Part shown: in pieces, positions 33,805-42,669 of the stretch
Position numbering within the stretch: position 1 is the first letter of the stretch
How the letters are laid out: every line of letters begins with the position of its first letter
NCBI RefSeq assembly: GCF_003382685.1
Contig: NZ_KZ859505.1
Coordinates: 90,723 to 154,722 of the forward strand
Direction of reading: 5' to 3'
Source: Halorussus litoreus
GTDB taxonomy: Archaea > Halobacteriota > Halobacteria > Halobacteriales > Haladaptataceae
Length of the DNA: 64,000 nt
The notes under the pieces: generated by a model
Told to the model about the DNA's origin: nothing
Databases searched by the model: none
The model's input: only the letters and a program-made list of their open reading frames with translations
Made by a program: the position numbers and the translations under genes

Positions 33805-33856
33805 GGTTGCTCGGCGAGTCCGCGGCGGCGCGCCGCCGCGGACTCGCCGAGCAACC
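33805..33856. terminator. 52-bp perfect palindrome between convergent genes
   Basis: Arms of 26 bp, GGTTGCTCGGCGAGTCCGCG plus GCGGCG, are exactly complemented with no loop. It lies between the convergent membrane-protein and PAP2 genes, 47 and 63 bases from their stops. It could act as a bidirectional hairpin terminator. It has a T-run only on the left (CGATTTTTTCG, about 33786-33795). Confidence 0.65.
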
Positions 33857-33919
33857 GCGCGTACCGTCGCGGAGTCACCGAGCAATCGCACAGTGTCGAC
33901 AACAACTGGTCGAACTCGC

Positions 33920-34774
33920 CTACACCGGCGCATAGCGCCGAACGCCCGACACGAACTCGCGGGAGATCACCGACCAGCGGGGGTCGCTCACGCGCTGTGA
34001 GAGCCGGTAGGCGACCCAGACCAGCACCACCGCGAACGCCGCGTCGGTGACCCAGTGGACGCCCAGATACAGCGTCGACAGCACGATGCCGACCGCCAGA
34101 ATCCCCGCGGTGTAGGCGTACCGAGCGTCGGCCTTCCGGGCATAGAGCGCCGCGAGCACCGACAGGCCGGTGTGGAGGCTCGGGAACGCCTTCACCAGCG
34201 TGTCGGTCGAGAAGATGCCGTACCGGATGGCCGGGCTGAGCTCGTACATCAGCGGGTCGACCGACGAGAGGTACAGCGACGACACCTTCACCGGGAACAG
34301 CAGGAAGAACGGCACCGAGCACAGTACCACGATGATGTACGCCAGCGCGTAGCGCTGGGCCTCCTTCTCGTCGTGGGCCTTCACCTTGAAGTACGTGAAC
34401 AGCACGATGAACGGGAAGCCCACGAGGTAGATGGCGGTGGCGAAGATGGTCAGCGGCGTGGTCGCCACCGCCTGAAACGCCACGACGGTCGCGCCTTCGA
34501 GCGCGTAGATAGCCCCCGTGAACGTCCGGGGCACGTGGAAGTGCAGCGCCAGCGTGTTCACGGTCTGGGTGACGACCCACGCCACGCCGAGATACTTCCA
34601 GTCGGTCCGTAGGAAGTCCCGGAGCAGGTCGCGGAACCGGAGGTCCGGGATGAACACCCGCTTGCCGACCAGCATGGTGGCGACGCTCGGCACCGCCACG
34701 AGGAGGGTGAACTGCGTGCCGAGCGGCAGGGAGGCGAACTGCATATCGAACGGCAGGGAGGGAACCATATTCAT
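33920..34774 (-). CDS. PAP2-like membrane phosphatase
   Basis: 284 residues with about six membrane helices. Phosphatase motifs are AFPSLHTGLSVLAALYARKA (PSxH) and LYLGVHWVTDAAFAVVL (SR-like motif with the last His and Asp); the first KxxxxxxRP motif is weak. The family removes phosphate from lipid or isoprenoid phosphates at the membrane, and a role in lipid or glycan carrier recycling is plausible. ATG 34774 lies about 24 bases below a TATA-like box. Confidence 0.82.
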   Translation of the reverse strand: MNMVPSLPFDMQFASLPLGTQFTLLVAVPSVATMLVGKRVFIPDLRFRDLLRDFLRTDWKYLGVAWVVTQTVNTLALHFHVPRTFTGAIYALEGATVVAFQAVATTPLTIFATAIYLVGFPFIVLFTYFKVKAHDEKEAQRYALAYIIVVLCSVPFFLLFPVKVSSLYLSSVDPLMYELSPAIRYGIFSTDTLVKAFPSLHTGLSVLAALYARKADARYAYTAGILAVGIVLSTLYLGVHWVTDAAFAVVLVWVAYRLSQRVSDPRWSVISREFVSGVRRYAPV

Positions 34775-34793
34775 CGCTGAGTTCGTGCCAGTT

Positions 34794-34801
34794 GCATAAA
34801 A
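34794..34801 (-). promoter_or_regulatory. TATA-like box for PAP2 gene
   Basis: TTTTATGC on the minus strand, about 24 bases before ATG 34774. Confidence 0.5.
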
Positions 34802-34978
34802 GCGTTGACTATCGGTACGAATCCGTCGGTTCGTCGGCTGGGCGCGGACGTCGGTCGGCGGGACGTAGGCACCGGTCCGCGACGCGCTATACGCTCCATC
34901 TGCAGGTCGATACCGAGTATCTTCGCGGACGAACAAAACCGTTCGGGCGGAATCCGCGGCTTCGACCGCCTCAGCCCG

Positions 34979-35794
34979 CTACTGACCGCTGGATTCCGAT
35001 TCGTCGCTCTCCAACTCGTTGCTCTCCGAGCCATCGCTCGCCGATTCGTCGTTCCTCGATTCGTCGTTCCCAGATTCGTCGTCCGCGTGATATATAGCGC
35101 GGCGCAACACGCCGCGGAGCGTCCTGACCTCCCGGCCGGTCGGGTGCGCGCGGCCGAGCAGCCGCCGGACGAGCCGTAGCGTCTTGTCGCGCTTCTCCTC
35201 GGGGTGGTCGACGGCCGCGAGGAACTCGGCGAAGTGGTCGTAGAACCCCTCGATCTCGCGCTCGTCGGCGCGCTCGCGCTCCACGTCGGGGAGCTGGGTC
35301 TCCTCGATTCCGAGGTCCCGGAGTTCGTACAGCGTGACGGTGGCGGCCTGTCCGAGGTTGAGCGAGGGGTAGGACGCGCTGGCCGGAATCGAGCACACCT
35401 CGTCCACGCGGGCCATCTCCTCGTTCGTCAGGCCGTTGTCCTCCCGGCCGAAGACGAGGCAGGTGTCGGCCTCGACCGTCTGCAGGGAGTCGGCCAGCTC
35501 CGCGGGCGTCACGAACGGGAAGCGCCGGTGCTTGCGGGCGTCCTCGTTGGTCGTGGCGGTCAGCCCGACCGTGTGGTAGTTCGCGACCAGTTCGTCGAAG
35601 CTGACCTCGTCGTAGTTCGGCAGCACGTCCTCGCGGGCCTGCCCGGCGAAGCCGTACGCCTCGCTGTCGCGGTCGAGTTCGGGCGGGTCCACCAGCTTGA
35701 GGTCGTGCATACCGAAGTTCTTCATCGCGCGAGCGATGGTGCCGACGTTGCCCGGCGTCTTCGGCTCGACGACGGCCACTGCGGGCGGGTTCAT
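34979..35794 (-). CDS. SPOUT RNA methyltransferase (TrmJ-like)
   Basis: 271 residues. SPOUT knot motifs are [20 protein letters not shown] at the start, [15 protein letters not shown] near 112 and [19 protein letters not shown] near 132, typical of TrmH/TrmJ 2'-O-methyltransferases. Archaeal TrmJ methylates tRNA position 32. The tail from about 235 is a low-complexity run of DES/ESD repeats. Its ATG overlaps the stop of the upstream gene (ATGA at 35794), so the two are coupled. Confidence 0.88.
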   Translation of the reverse strand: MNPPAVAVVEPKTPGNVGTIARAMKNFGMHDLKLVDPPELDRDSEAYGFAGQAREDVLPNYDEVSFDELVANYHTVGLTATTNEDARKHRRFPFVTPAELADSLQTVEADTCLVFGREDNGLTNEEMARVDEVCSIPASASYPSLNLGQAATVTLYELRDLGIEETQLPDVERERADEREIEGFYDHFAEFLAAVDHPEEKRDKTLRLVRRLLGRAHPTGREVRTLRGVLRRAIYHADDESGNDESRNDESASDGSESNELESDESESSGQ

Positions 35795-36336
35795 GACGGA
35801 TAGTCCGCGTCGAGGTCCAGATCGTCGTCCACGTCGAGCGGTTCCCGGAGGTCGATGCGCTCCTGATCCTCCTCGGGGACGTCGACGGTGAGCGCGTCCT
35901 GATCGACGTTCGACGGGTCGGGCACGTCCTCGGGGTCGGTCTCGACGTGCTCGACGCTGCCGTACCCCTCGGGCGCGCGTCCCCCGTCGGCGAACCACTC
36001 GTGGAACTCGTCCTGAAGCTCCTGCTCGCCCTTGTAGCGGTCGCCGCCTGCCTCGGCGAACCAGTAGACGAAGTCGGCCTCGTGGTCGGCACAGAGCACG
36101 ACCTCGCTCATAGGTTCGCCGTACACGATCTCGGCGACGTTGCACTGCTCCAGGCCCTCGTCGCCGTGAATCAGCCAGCAGGCGTCGCACGGCGAGTTCA
36201 CCAGCGCTTGGAGGCGAGCCAACCGATTTCGCGCGTCGTCCGGGATCTCGTCCATCGGCCGGAACTCGCCCTCGTCGGTGAACAACTCGTCCTCGTCGAA
36301 CCGCCACCCTCTGAGTCCGATGCTGACCTTGCCCAT
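35791..36336 (-). CDS. hypothetical protein with Cys-rich centre
   Basis: 181 residues, acidic. The middle has [12 protein letters not shown], a single Cys in [10 protein letters not shown] and [11 protein letters not shown], which could form a zinc site. The last 50 residues are Asp/Glu-rich ([14 protein letters not shown]). I do not know the family. Translational coupling to the SPOUT methyltransferase suggests a shared role with RNA, which is inference only. Confidence 0.7.
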   Translation of the reverse strand: MGKVSIGLRGWRFDEDELFTDEGEFRPMDEIPDDARNRLARLQALVNSPCDACWLIHGDEGLEQCNVAEIVYGEPMSEVVLCADHEADFVYWFAEAGGDRYKGEQELQDEFHEWFADGGRAPEGYGSVEHVETDPEDVPDPSNVDQDALTVDVPEEDQERIDLREPLDVDDDLDLDADYPS

Positions 36337-36454
36337 TTGCTCGGGAAGTTGGGATTCGGCGGTGAAAAAGAGCGCGTTCTGTTCGCGCTCGCGGCCGCGC
36401 GCCGCTCCGGGTAGTCCCGTCGGGGACTCTGACGACCGCAGGCGAACCGACCTC

Positions 36455-36462
36455 CTTTTTGT
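36455..36462 (+). promoter_or_regulatory. TATA-like box for folP-like gene
   Basis: CTTTTTGT centred 27 bases before ATG 36486, supporting that start over the upstream in-frame start at 36459. Confidence 0.5.
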
Positions 36463-36485
36463 CGCTCGCTCCCTGCTACCCGGAC

Positions 36486-37676
36486 ATGCAGAACGTCACC
36501 GCCGCGGGGCTGGGTATCGGCGACGACCACCCGCCGCGGATCATGGGCGTGCTCAACGTCAGCGAGGAGTCGCCCTACGACCCGAGCGTGTACGACGACC
36601 CGGGCGAAGCCGCCGCGTACGTCGACTCGGAGCTCGTCGGCGAGGGCGCGGACATCGTGGACGTGGGCCTCGAATCCGCCAACAAGCGCTTCGAGGTGCT
36701 GTCTGCCGAGGAAGAGCTCGACCGGCTCGACACCGCGGTCGAGGCCATCGAGAGCGTCTCGGGCGACCCCGTCTTCTCCATCGAGACGCGCTACAGCGAG
36801 GTCGCCGACGAGGCGCTCTCGCGGGGGTTCGACATGGTTAACGACATTTGCGGGTTCGCCGACCCCGAGATGCCCGTGATTTGTCGCGAGCACGACGCCG
36901 CCGTGGTCAAGATGGCGAGTCCGCCCGACCTCGAACGCCCCGGCGCGGTGGAGAAACCCGACGACATCTACGAAGCGCTGAAACGCGGTGGCCTGACCGA
37001 CAAGACCATCGTGGACCCCGCGTTCGGCGGCTGGTCGGAGGACAAGACCCTCGAAGACGACCGCGAGACGTTCCGCAGGCTCCGGGAGTTCCGCGGGCTG
37101 GGCCAGCCCATTCTCGTCTCGATCAACCGGAAGAACTTCCTCCGAGACCTCGCAGACAGGAGCACCGAGGAGGCGCTACCGGTGTCGCTGGCCGCGACCT
37201 CGATGGCGGTCGAGCGCGGCGCGCACGTGATCCGAACGCACGACGTGGCCGAGACCGCCGACGCCGCGAAGATCGGCGCGGCGTTCACCCGCGACCGGGT
37301 CCGGACGGCGATTCCGGGCGATGAAGGAGATCGCGAAACCCTCCGAGTCGAGGAACTGGACGTGACGACCTCGGGCGAGGCGGCCCGTCACTTGGAGCGC
37401 ATCGCGGCCTCGTCGACCAGTGCCGACGAGGCCGCGATGCGCGTGGTGGAACTGTCCGGGCTTTCGAGCGACGAGCGCGAAACGCTCGCGCAAGCGGCCA
37501 CGGACGCGGGCGTCACGGTCGAGCCGGGAGATCCGACTACACGGGGTGATTCCGCGATCTTGCTCGCGGGAACGCTCGCCGGATTGGATCGGCTCCAGCG
37601 CACGGTGGAACCGAACTCCGACCGGATCGTCGCGGCTCTCGCGGCTCTCGAAGCTGTCGAAGACCCGGAACGTTAA
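36486..37676 (+). CDS. folP: dihydropteroate synthase-like protein
   Basis: 396 residues. The TIM barrel begins with [20 protein letters not shown], then [34 protein letters not shown], a [12 protein letters not shown] loop and [18 protein letters not shown]. The order fits DHPS, but the pterin-site motifs differ from bacterial FolP (for example DPAFGG in place of DPGIGFGK). The last 115 residues are an extra alpha/beta domain. Adjacent mptE supports a pterin or folate role: joining pterin diphosphate to an aromatic acceptor. The exact acceptor is unknown. Confidence 0.8.
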   Translation: MQNVTAAGLGIGDDHPPRIMGVLNVSEESPYDPSVYDDPGEAAAYVDSELVGEGADIVDVGLESANKRFEVLSAEEELDRLDTAVEAIESVSGDPVFSIETRYSEVADEALSRGFDMVNDICGFADPEMPVICREHDAAVVKMASPPDLERPGAVEKPDDIYEALKRGGLTDKTIVDPAFGGWSEDKTLEDDRETFRRLREFRGLGQPILVSINRKNFLRDLADRSTEEALPVSLAATSMAVERGAHVIRTHDVAETADAAKIGAAFTRDRVRTAIPGDEGDRETLRVEELDVTTSGEAARHLERIAASSTSADEAAMRVVELSGLSSDERETLAQAATDAGVTVEPGDPTTRGDSAILLAGTLAGLDRLQRTVEPNSDRIVAALAALEAVEDPER

Positions 37677-37686
37677 GAGAAAACTT

Positions 37687-37782
37687 ATGCCGGGGGAGTC
37701 AGAAAGGTCGCTTGGGAAGCTGGAAGGGCACCTCGCGGGTAGGGGTACTTGCAAGGTGACCTTCCGGCTCGAACGGTTCTGA
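37687..37782 (+). CDS. possible 31-codon leader ORF before mptE
   Basis: The frame begins at ATG 37687 (MPGESERSLGKLEGHLAGRG) and stops one base before the mptE ATG. It is basic, not acidic, and about a third of its codons end in A or T, unlike its neighbours. The DNA also has a near-inverted repeat (AAGGTCGCTTG with CAAGGTGACCTT) that could fold the mRNA leader. It may be a leader peptide, a structured 5' region or nothing. Confidence 0.3.
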   Translation: MPGESERSLGKLEGHLAGRGTCKVTFRLERF

Positions 37783-37783
37783 C

Positions 37784-38521
37784 ATGAACTACGAAACGTG
37801 GAGTCCCGTCTATCGCGAAATCCTGGCCGACTTCGGCTTCGACGCGGCGGGCGACGAGCGCGCTCGCGACGAACTCGCCGAGCTGACCCGCCCGTTCGAC
37901 CTCGGCCGCCTCGACGTCGCTGGCGAGACGGTCGCCATCGCGGGCGCTGGTCCGTCGTTGACCGACCCCGACCATTCGGACCGGAACGACGAACTCGCTC
38001 GGGCTCGCGACGCCGACGCGGTGTTCGCCGCCTCGACAGCGGCTGACGCGCTTCGGGAAGCCGAGATCGCGCTCGACTGCATGGTCACGGACCTCGACAA
38101 GAACCCGAAGACGGCCCGCGACCTGACGGAGGAAGGCGTCCCGGTCGCGACCCACGCCCACGGCGACAACGTGGCGGCGGTCCGCGAGTGGGTCCCGAGA
38201 TTCGAGCCCGAGGCCGTCCTGCCGACCACGCAGGCCCGACCGGTCGCCCACGTCGAGAACGTCGGCGGGTTCACCGACGGTGACAGGGCAGCCTTCCTCG
38301 CCGATCACCTCGGCGCGGCGGAACTAGTGTTCATCGGCTGGGACTTCGACGACCCGGCCGTCGACCCCGTGAAGGCGAAGAAACTGGCGTGGGCCGAGCG
38401 CCTGCTCCGGTGGCTGGAGCTCCGCCGCGGCGAGCAGTTCGGCGTGCTGGAGGGTCGTCGGGAAGAGGGCGTTCTCGGCGGCCGTCGCGAGGGAATCGAC
38501 GTGAGCGAATTCCCAATCTGA
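37784..38521 (+). CDS. mptE: 6-hydroxymethylpterin diphosphokinase (MptE-like)
   Basis: 245 residues. The DUF115/MptE core is visible: VAIAGAGPSLTD near residue 47, FAASTAADALREAEIALDCM, VTDLDKNPKTARDL and THAHGDNVAAVREWVP. Archaeal MptE activates 6-hydroxymethyl-dihydropterin for pterin cofactor synthesis, the step before dihydropteroate synthase. The folP-like gene directly upstream fits that pathway. Confidence 0.88.
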   Translation: MNYETWSPVYREILADFGFDAAGDERARDELAELTRPFDLGRLDVAGETVAIAGAGPSLTDPDHSDRNDELARARDADAVFAASTAADALREAEIALDCMVTDLDKNPKTARDLTEEGVPVATHAHGDNVAAVREWVPRFEPEAVLPTTQARPVAHVENVGGFTDGDRAAFLADHLGAAELVFIGWDFDDPAVDPVKAKKLAWAERLLRWLELRRGEQFGVLEGRREEGVLGGRREGIDVSEFPI

Positions 38522-38625
38522 ACGGATTTCCGGGGCCGATTACGGCGGTGACGGGCCAATCATCACGTTTCCGGGCATCATCACTTTTGTCCTGCGCGTA
38601 GAGACCGGAGTAAGGGTCACCGACA

Positions 38626-39279
38626 ATGAGCGTCCTCGCCGAGTTGACGGTCCCGGCCGCCGAGTTCGTCCTGACCGAGACGCTTACGTCCGTCTCCGGA
38701 ATGCGAATCGAGATCAAGCGCGTCGTCGCGGGGAGCGACCGCGTGACGCCGTACTTCTGGGTGGCCGAGGCCGACTTCGACGACTTCGAGGCCGCGCTCC
38801 GCGGCGACCCCACGGTCGAGGACATGGTCATGATGGAGGAGCAGACAGACGACGAGCGGTTCTACCGGGTCGTCTGGCGGGCCGACAGCGCCAATCTCAT
38901 CACGGCCGTCTCGGAGACCCGCGCGACCATCATGGAAGCCGTGAGCGAGAACGGCGACGACTGGCAGGTCAAGTCGCTGTTCCCGGACCGGGACGCGCTC
39001 TCGAAGTTCCACGACTACTGCGTCTCCCACGACTTCTCGTTCACGCTCGACCGCGTCTACACCGCCGACAACTCCCAGGAGGAGGGCGAGTACGACGTGA
39101 CGAGCGACCAGCGGGAGGCGCTCGTCGGGGCCTACCACGCCGGCTACTTCGACGTGCCCCGCGGAATCACGCTGACCGAACTCGCCGAGGAACTCGGCAT
39201 CTCCCGGAACGCGCTGTCGGCCAGACTCCGGCGGGGCCAGCGGAATCTCCTCTCGAACACGCTGGTCCACGACGAGTGA
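38626..39279 (+). CDS. HTH-10 (bacterio-opsin activator type) regulator
   Basis: 217 residues. Residues 1-150 are a Bat-like sensing domain (MSVLAELTVPAAEFVLTETL; RVTPYFWVAEADFDDFEAAL). The C-terminus has the HTH-10 helices DQREALVGAYHAGYFDVPRG and ELAEELGISRNALSARLRRG. The signal sensed is unknown. It is followed 100 bases later by a HalOD1-like gene, a pairing common in haloarchaeal regulation. Confidence 0.88.
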   Translation: MSVLAELTVPAAEFVLTETLTSVSGMRIEIKRVVAGSDRVTPYFWVAEADFDDFEAALRGDPTVEDMVMMEEQTDDERFYRVVWRADSANLITAVSETRATIMEAVSENGDDWQVKSLFPDRDALSKFHDYCVSHDFSFTLDRVYTADNSQEEGEYDVTSDQREALVGAYHAGYFDVPRGITLTELAEELGISRNALSARLRRGQRNLLSNTLVHDE

Positions 39280-39379
39280 GTCGACGGCGAAACGGACCGC
39301 ACGTAAAACGGTGGTAGCACTACCACACCGAACCTATCGGGAGTGCGGGCCAACGTTTGGAGGCGACTTCGGTGGTACG

Positions 39380-39715
39380 ATGAACGTAGAAGACAAACGA
39401 GTAAACCTCGATACTGCAGAGTCGGCGGAGCAACCGACGGTCGTATACGAGCGAGACGACCGCGAGATGGCGACAGAGGCCGTGGTCGCGGCAGTCAGTT
39501 CAGCGCTGGAGACCACGGCGACCGAACTCGACCCGATCTACGACGTGGTGGATTCGGACGCACTCGATGCTCTCTTTCCTCCCGATGATGCGCGTAAGTC
39601 GGGGATGCGCGACACGACTGGGATGAACGGCCACGTCACGTTCCTGTACGGCGGCCAACTGGTTCGCATCGGGAGCGACGGGGCGGTGCGCGTCTTCTCC
39701 GCGCACGACGGCTGA
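39380..39715 (+). CDS. HalOD1-type output domain protein
   Basis: 111 residues. The second half matches the HalOD1 pattern: VVAAVSSALETTATELDPIYDVV, DSDALDALFPP and GHVTFLYGGQLVRIGSDGAV. This short domain ends many haloarchaeal two-component and Bat-type proteins and probably mediates protein contacts. It may work with the HTH-10 regulator encoded just upstream. Confidence 0.8.
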   Translation: MNVEDKRVNLDTAESAEQPTVVYERDDREMATEAVVAAVSSALETTATELDPIYDVVDSDALDALFPPDDARKSGMRDTTGMNGHVTFLYGGQLVRIGSDGAVRVFSAHDG

Positions 39716-39893
39716 TCGGCTTTCTGGACGATTGGGGCTCTGTGAGCGGACCGCCGTAGCGGAGCGTGCTGTAGTGGTGACCCGAGTTTGGTTTTTCGAG
39801 GCCTTGCCGACAACCGCGCGAGTGCGTGACTTGGTAGCGCGATTCCGGCAAGTCTCAAGGGTAGGCCGTTCCTACTCTCTTTCCTCAGAACTC

Positions 39894-40904
39894 ATGTGGA
39901 ATCCGAATCTCCGATCTCACACCGATCTCGGTCTATTCGTCGGTCTCGCGGCAGTCTGGGGTACCGCCTATCTCGCCATCGAAGTCGGTCTGCGGACCGT
40001 TCCGCCAGTGACGCTCGCCGCGCTCCGGTACGACGTTGCCGGGGTCGTGTTGCTCGCGGTCGCGGCCGTACTCGCCGTCCGCCGGGGGAACCGATTCCTC
40101 CCGCGGACCCGCGACGAGTGGAAACTGATCGGCATGGGCGGCGTGCTCGTCATCGGGGCTCACTTCGCGCTGCTGTTCGCCGGCCAGCGGTACGTCTCCG
40201 GCGGCGTGGCCTCGGTCGTTATGAGCCTCGTACCTGTCATGACGCCGGTGTTCGCGCTCGGACTGCTCCCCGACGAGCGGCCCGACGCCCGACAGACGCT
40301 CGGCGTGGTGCTCGGCCTCGTCGGCGTGATCGTGGTCGCGCGGCCCGACCCTTCGGGAAGCACGACGACCATCGGCGTGGCCCTGCTCGTGCTCTCGGCG
40401 GCGAGCTTCGCGCTCGGCTCCGTGCTCACGAAACGCTACGAGTCGGGGCTGTCGGTGGTGGCCGCGCAGGCGTGGACGATGCTGGTCGGTGCCGCGGTGC
40501 TCAACCTGTTGGTGGTCGGCCTGCCGGGCGAGTCGTTCGGTCGCGTGGGCGCGACCCCGACGATGCTGGTCGCGCTGGCGTACCTCTCGGTGGTCGCGAG
40601 CGTCGGCGGCTTCGTGGCGTACTTCCGGCTGCTCGACCGGTTCGGTCCGAACGAGGCCTCGCTGGTCAGCTACGCGGTGCCGATGTTCGCCGCGCTGAGC
40701 GAGTGGCTCGTTCTGGGAAGGACCATCACGACCGCCACGGCGGTCGGCTTCGGCATCATCGTCGTCGGGTTCGCGGCCATCAAGTGGCGCACGCTCCGCC
40801 GGGCCACGACGCCGACGCCCGAGCGGACTGCAGTGAAGTCACAGGCGTCGAAGGCGGGCGCGGTGATGGTCCACGACAACGTCTACCTCCGCGACGTGGA
40901 GTAA
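39894..40904 (+). CDS. EamA/DMT family transporter
   Basis: 336 residues with ten membrane helices in two EamA repeats (starting GLFVGLAAVWGTAYLAIEVG and GVALLVLSAASFALGSVLTK). A C-terminal tail of about 40 polar residues follows. The family exports amino acids, nucleosides or other metabolites. The substrate cannot be told from sequence. ATG 39894 is the first start that precedes helix 1. Confidence 0.87.
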   Translation: MWNPNLRSHTDLGLFVGLAAVWGTAYLAIEVGLRTVPPVTLAALRYDVAGVVLLAVAAVLAVRRGNRFLPRTRDEWKLIGMGGVLVIGAHFALLFAGQRYVSGGVASVVMSLVPVMTPVFALGLLPDERPDARQTLGVVLGLVGVIVVARPDPSGSTTTIGVALLVLSAASFALGSVLTKRYESGLSVVAAQAWTMLVGAAVLNLLVVGLPGESFGRVGATPTMLVALAYLSVVASVGGFVAYFRLLDRFGPNEASLVSYAVPMFAALSEWLVLGRTITTATAVGFGIIVVGFAAIKWRTLRRATTPTPERTAVKSQASKAGAVMVHDNVYLRDVE

Positions 40905-40921
40905 CTGACAGAACGCACCAA

Positions 40922-40962
40922 GTCGGGCGACCGGACGGCGACCGGCCGTTCGGTCGCCCGAC
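40922..40962. terminator. 12-bp inverted repeat between convergent genes
   Basis: GTCGGGCGACCG at 40922-40933 is exactly complemented at 40951-40962, with a 17-base loop. It sits between the stops of the EamA and the pyridoxamine-oxidase-like genes, in a position to end both transcripts. Confidence 0.5.
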
Positions 40963-40972
40963 GAGCGTCAGC

Positions 40973-41404
40973 TCAGACGTCGGGGCCGAATCTACGCCCG
41001 GTTATCTCTTCGGGTCGTAGCCTGTAGAAGTCGAACCCGAGTTCGTCGACCGACATCTGCGTGGAGACGTTGAGCACCGGAACGACGTTGTTCTCGGCGA
41101 GCGCGTTGGCTGCGAGCAGTTGTTCATCCTCGGGGACCGGTTCGATGGGGCCCCGAGCCACGACGCTCGACGCGGTCAACCCGTCCACGTACACGGTGAA
41201 CGTGGCGGTCTCGGTCGTCTCCATGAACGACATCTTGTGGCTGGAGTCGGTGTAGGCCATCTGGAAGTAGATGCTCTCGCCGTCGTACCCGAACGACTCG
41301 GGGACTGCGTACGATTCGCGTCCGTCTGACAGCGACAGGACTCCCGAGTCACGCTCCCGGAGGAATGAGTCGATCTCCGACTCACTCATATTTGCGACAT
41401 CCAT
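40973..41404 (-). CDS. pyridoxamine 5'-phosphate oxidase family protein
   Basis: 143 residues. The split-barrel flavin-binding fold is visible as GVLSLSDGRESYAVPESFGY, IYFQMAYTDSSHKMSFM and ATFTVYVDG. Haloarchaea have many such short FMN or F420-binding proteins. This one probably binds a flavin but lacks features to assign a substrate. Confidence 0.82.
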   Translation of the reverse strand: MDVANMSESEIDSFLRERDSGVLSLSDGRESYAVPESFGYDGESIYFQMAYTDSSHKMSFMETTETATFTVYVDGLTASSVVARGPIEPVPEDEQLLAANALAENNVVPVLNVSTQMSVDELGFDFYRLRPEEITGRRFGPDV

Positions 41405-41461
41405 TCATTGCGAATAGATGATATCTGTTTAAGTACCTGTTCTTCGATCGCGGGCCACCAT

Positions 41462-42466
41462 TCACTTGCTTGGCGCGAGCGCGTCGATGGTCGACTTAAT
41501 CTCGCTTTGGTCCGCACCGCGTGGGAACGACACGGCCACCCTGTCGACGCCCTCGATCTCCTCGAATTTCTGCAACTCCTCGCGGGCCTCGTCGGGCGTC
41601 CCGACCGCGCCGAGATCCTGGAGGAGGTCGTCGCCGATGGCGTCCAGCGCGGTCTCCTTGTCGGCGTTACCCCACGCCGAAGCGACGGCTTCGGCGGTCT
41701 CCTCGTAGCCCTGCCGGGCCAGCGCCTCCCGGTAGAAGGTTCCCATCGCGCCGACGTAGAACGCGAGGTGCTGGCGCGCGAGCGTCCGGGCACGCTCGCC
41801 GTCCGCCAGCGCGGCACAGGTCAGCGAGAGCGTGACCCGCACGTCGTCGGGGTCCCGGTCGCCGAGGTCGGCCCCACGCCGGAGGTCGTCGAGGCGCTCG
41901 CGCACGCCGTCGGGCGTGACCATCAGCGCGTGCCAGCCGTCGGCGAACCGCCCGGCGAGTTCGACCGACTTCGGGCCCATCCCGGCCGCGTCGATGGGCA
42001 CGGTAGTCTCGGGCGGGTCGCACCGGAGTCGGAACCCGCCGAGCGTGAAGATATCGCCCGCGTAGTTGACGGTCTCGCCCGAGAGCACCTTCCGGACGAT
42101 CTCGACGTACTCGCGGGTCCGGCGCAGCGGTCGCTCGAAGCTCTGGCCGTGCCAGCCCTCGATCACCGCGGGACCGGAGGGGCCGATGCCGAGCCGGAGC
42201 CGTCCGTCCGACAGTTCCTGCAGGGTCGCGGCGGTCTGACCCACGAGCGCGGGCGACCGCGAGTAGACGTTCAGGATCGAGGGGCCGATGCCGATCTCGT
42301 CGGTGCGCTCGGCGATAGCCGACAGGACGGTCGCGGCGTCGCGGCCCCACGTCTCGGGAAGCCACGCGCGGCGATACCCGTGATCTTCGGCGCGCTGAGC
42401 GAGCGAGACGAGCGAGTCGATGCTCGGCTGGGCCGCGACTGGCAGGTGGACGGTTCGCTTGGTCAT
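41462..42466 (-). CDS. LLM-class F420-dependent oxidoreductase
   Basis: 334 residues with a luciferase-like TIM barrel: VSLAQRAEDHGYRRAWLPET, GPSILNVYSRSPALVGQTAA, LRLGIGPSGPAVIEGWHGQS and PIDAAGMGPKSVELAGRFAD. This family uses F420 or FMN to oxidise or reduce small organic substrates. It is a close fit to the haloarchaeal NP1902A-type group. The substrate is unknown. Confidence 0.88.
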   Translation of the reverse strand: MTKRTVHLPVAAQPSIDSLVSLAQRAEDHGYRRAWLPETWGRDAATVLSAIAERTDEIGIGPSILNVYSRSPALVGQTAATLQELSDGRLRLGIGPSGPAVIEGWHGQSFERPLRRTREYVEIVRKVLSGETVNYAGDIFTLGGFRLRCDPPETTVPIDAAGMGPKSVELAGRFADGWHALMVTPDGVRERLDDLRRGADLGDRDPDDVRVTLSLTCAALADGERARTLARQHLAFYVGAMGTFYREALARQGYEETAEAVASAWGNADKETALDAIGDDLLQDLGAVGTPDEAREELQKFEEIEGVDRVAVSFPRGADQSEIKSTIDALAPSK

Positions 42467-42669
42467 GGCCGGGACGACGCGGACCGGCCCCTTAGTTCCG
42501 ATGCCAACGCCGAGCGTCGGAAACGGGGTTCATCCGGAGCGGGATTGGTTCGGTTTCCCAGAGATTGTCGAACTCGCGTCGTGAAAACAGATTCAGTTAC
42601 GATGTTTCGGGATAGAACCGATCACCGTTTCTCGATAAACTGAAGTCGATTACGCCCTTTCGCTCCGAC

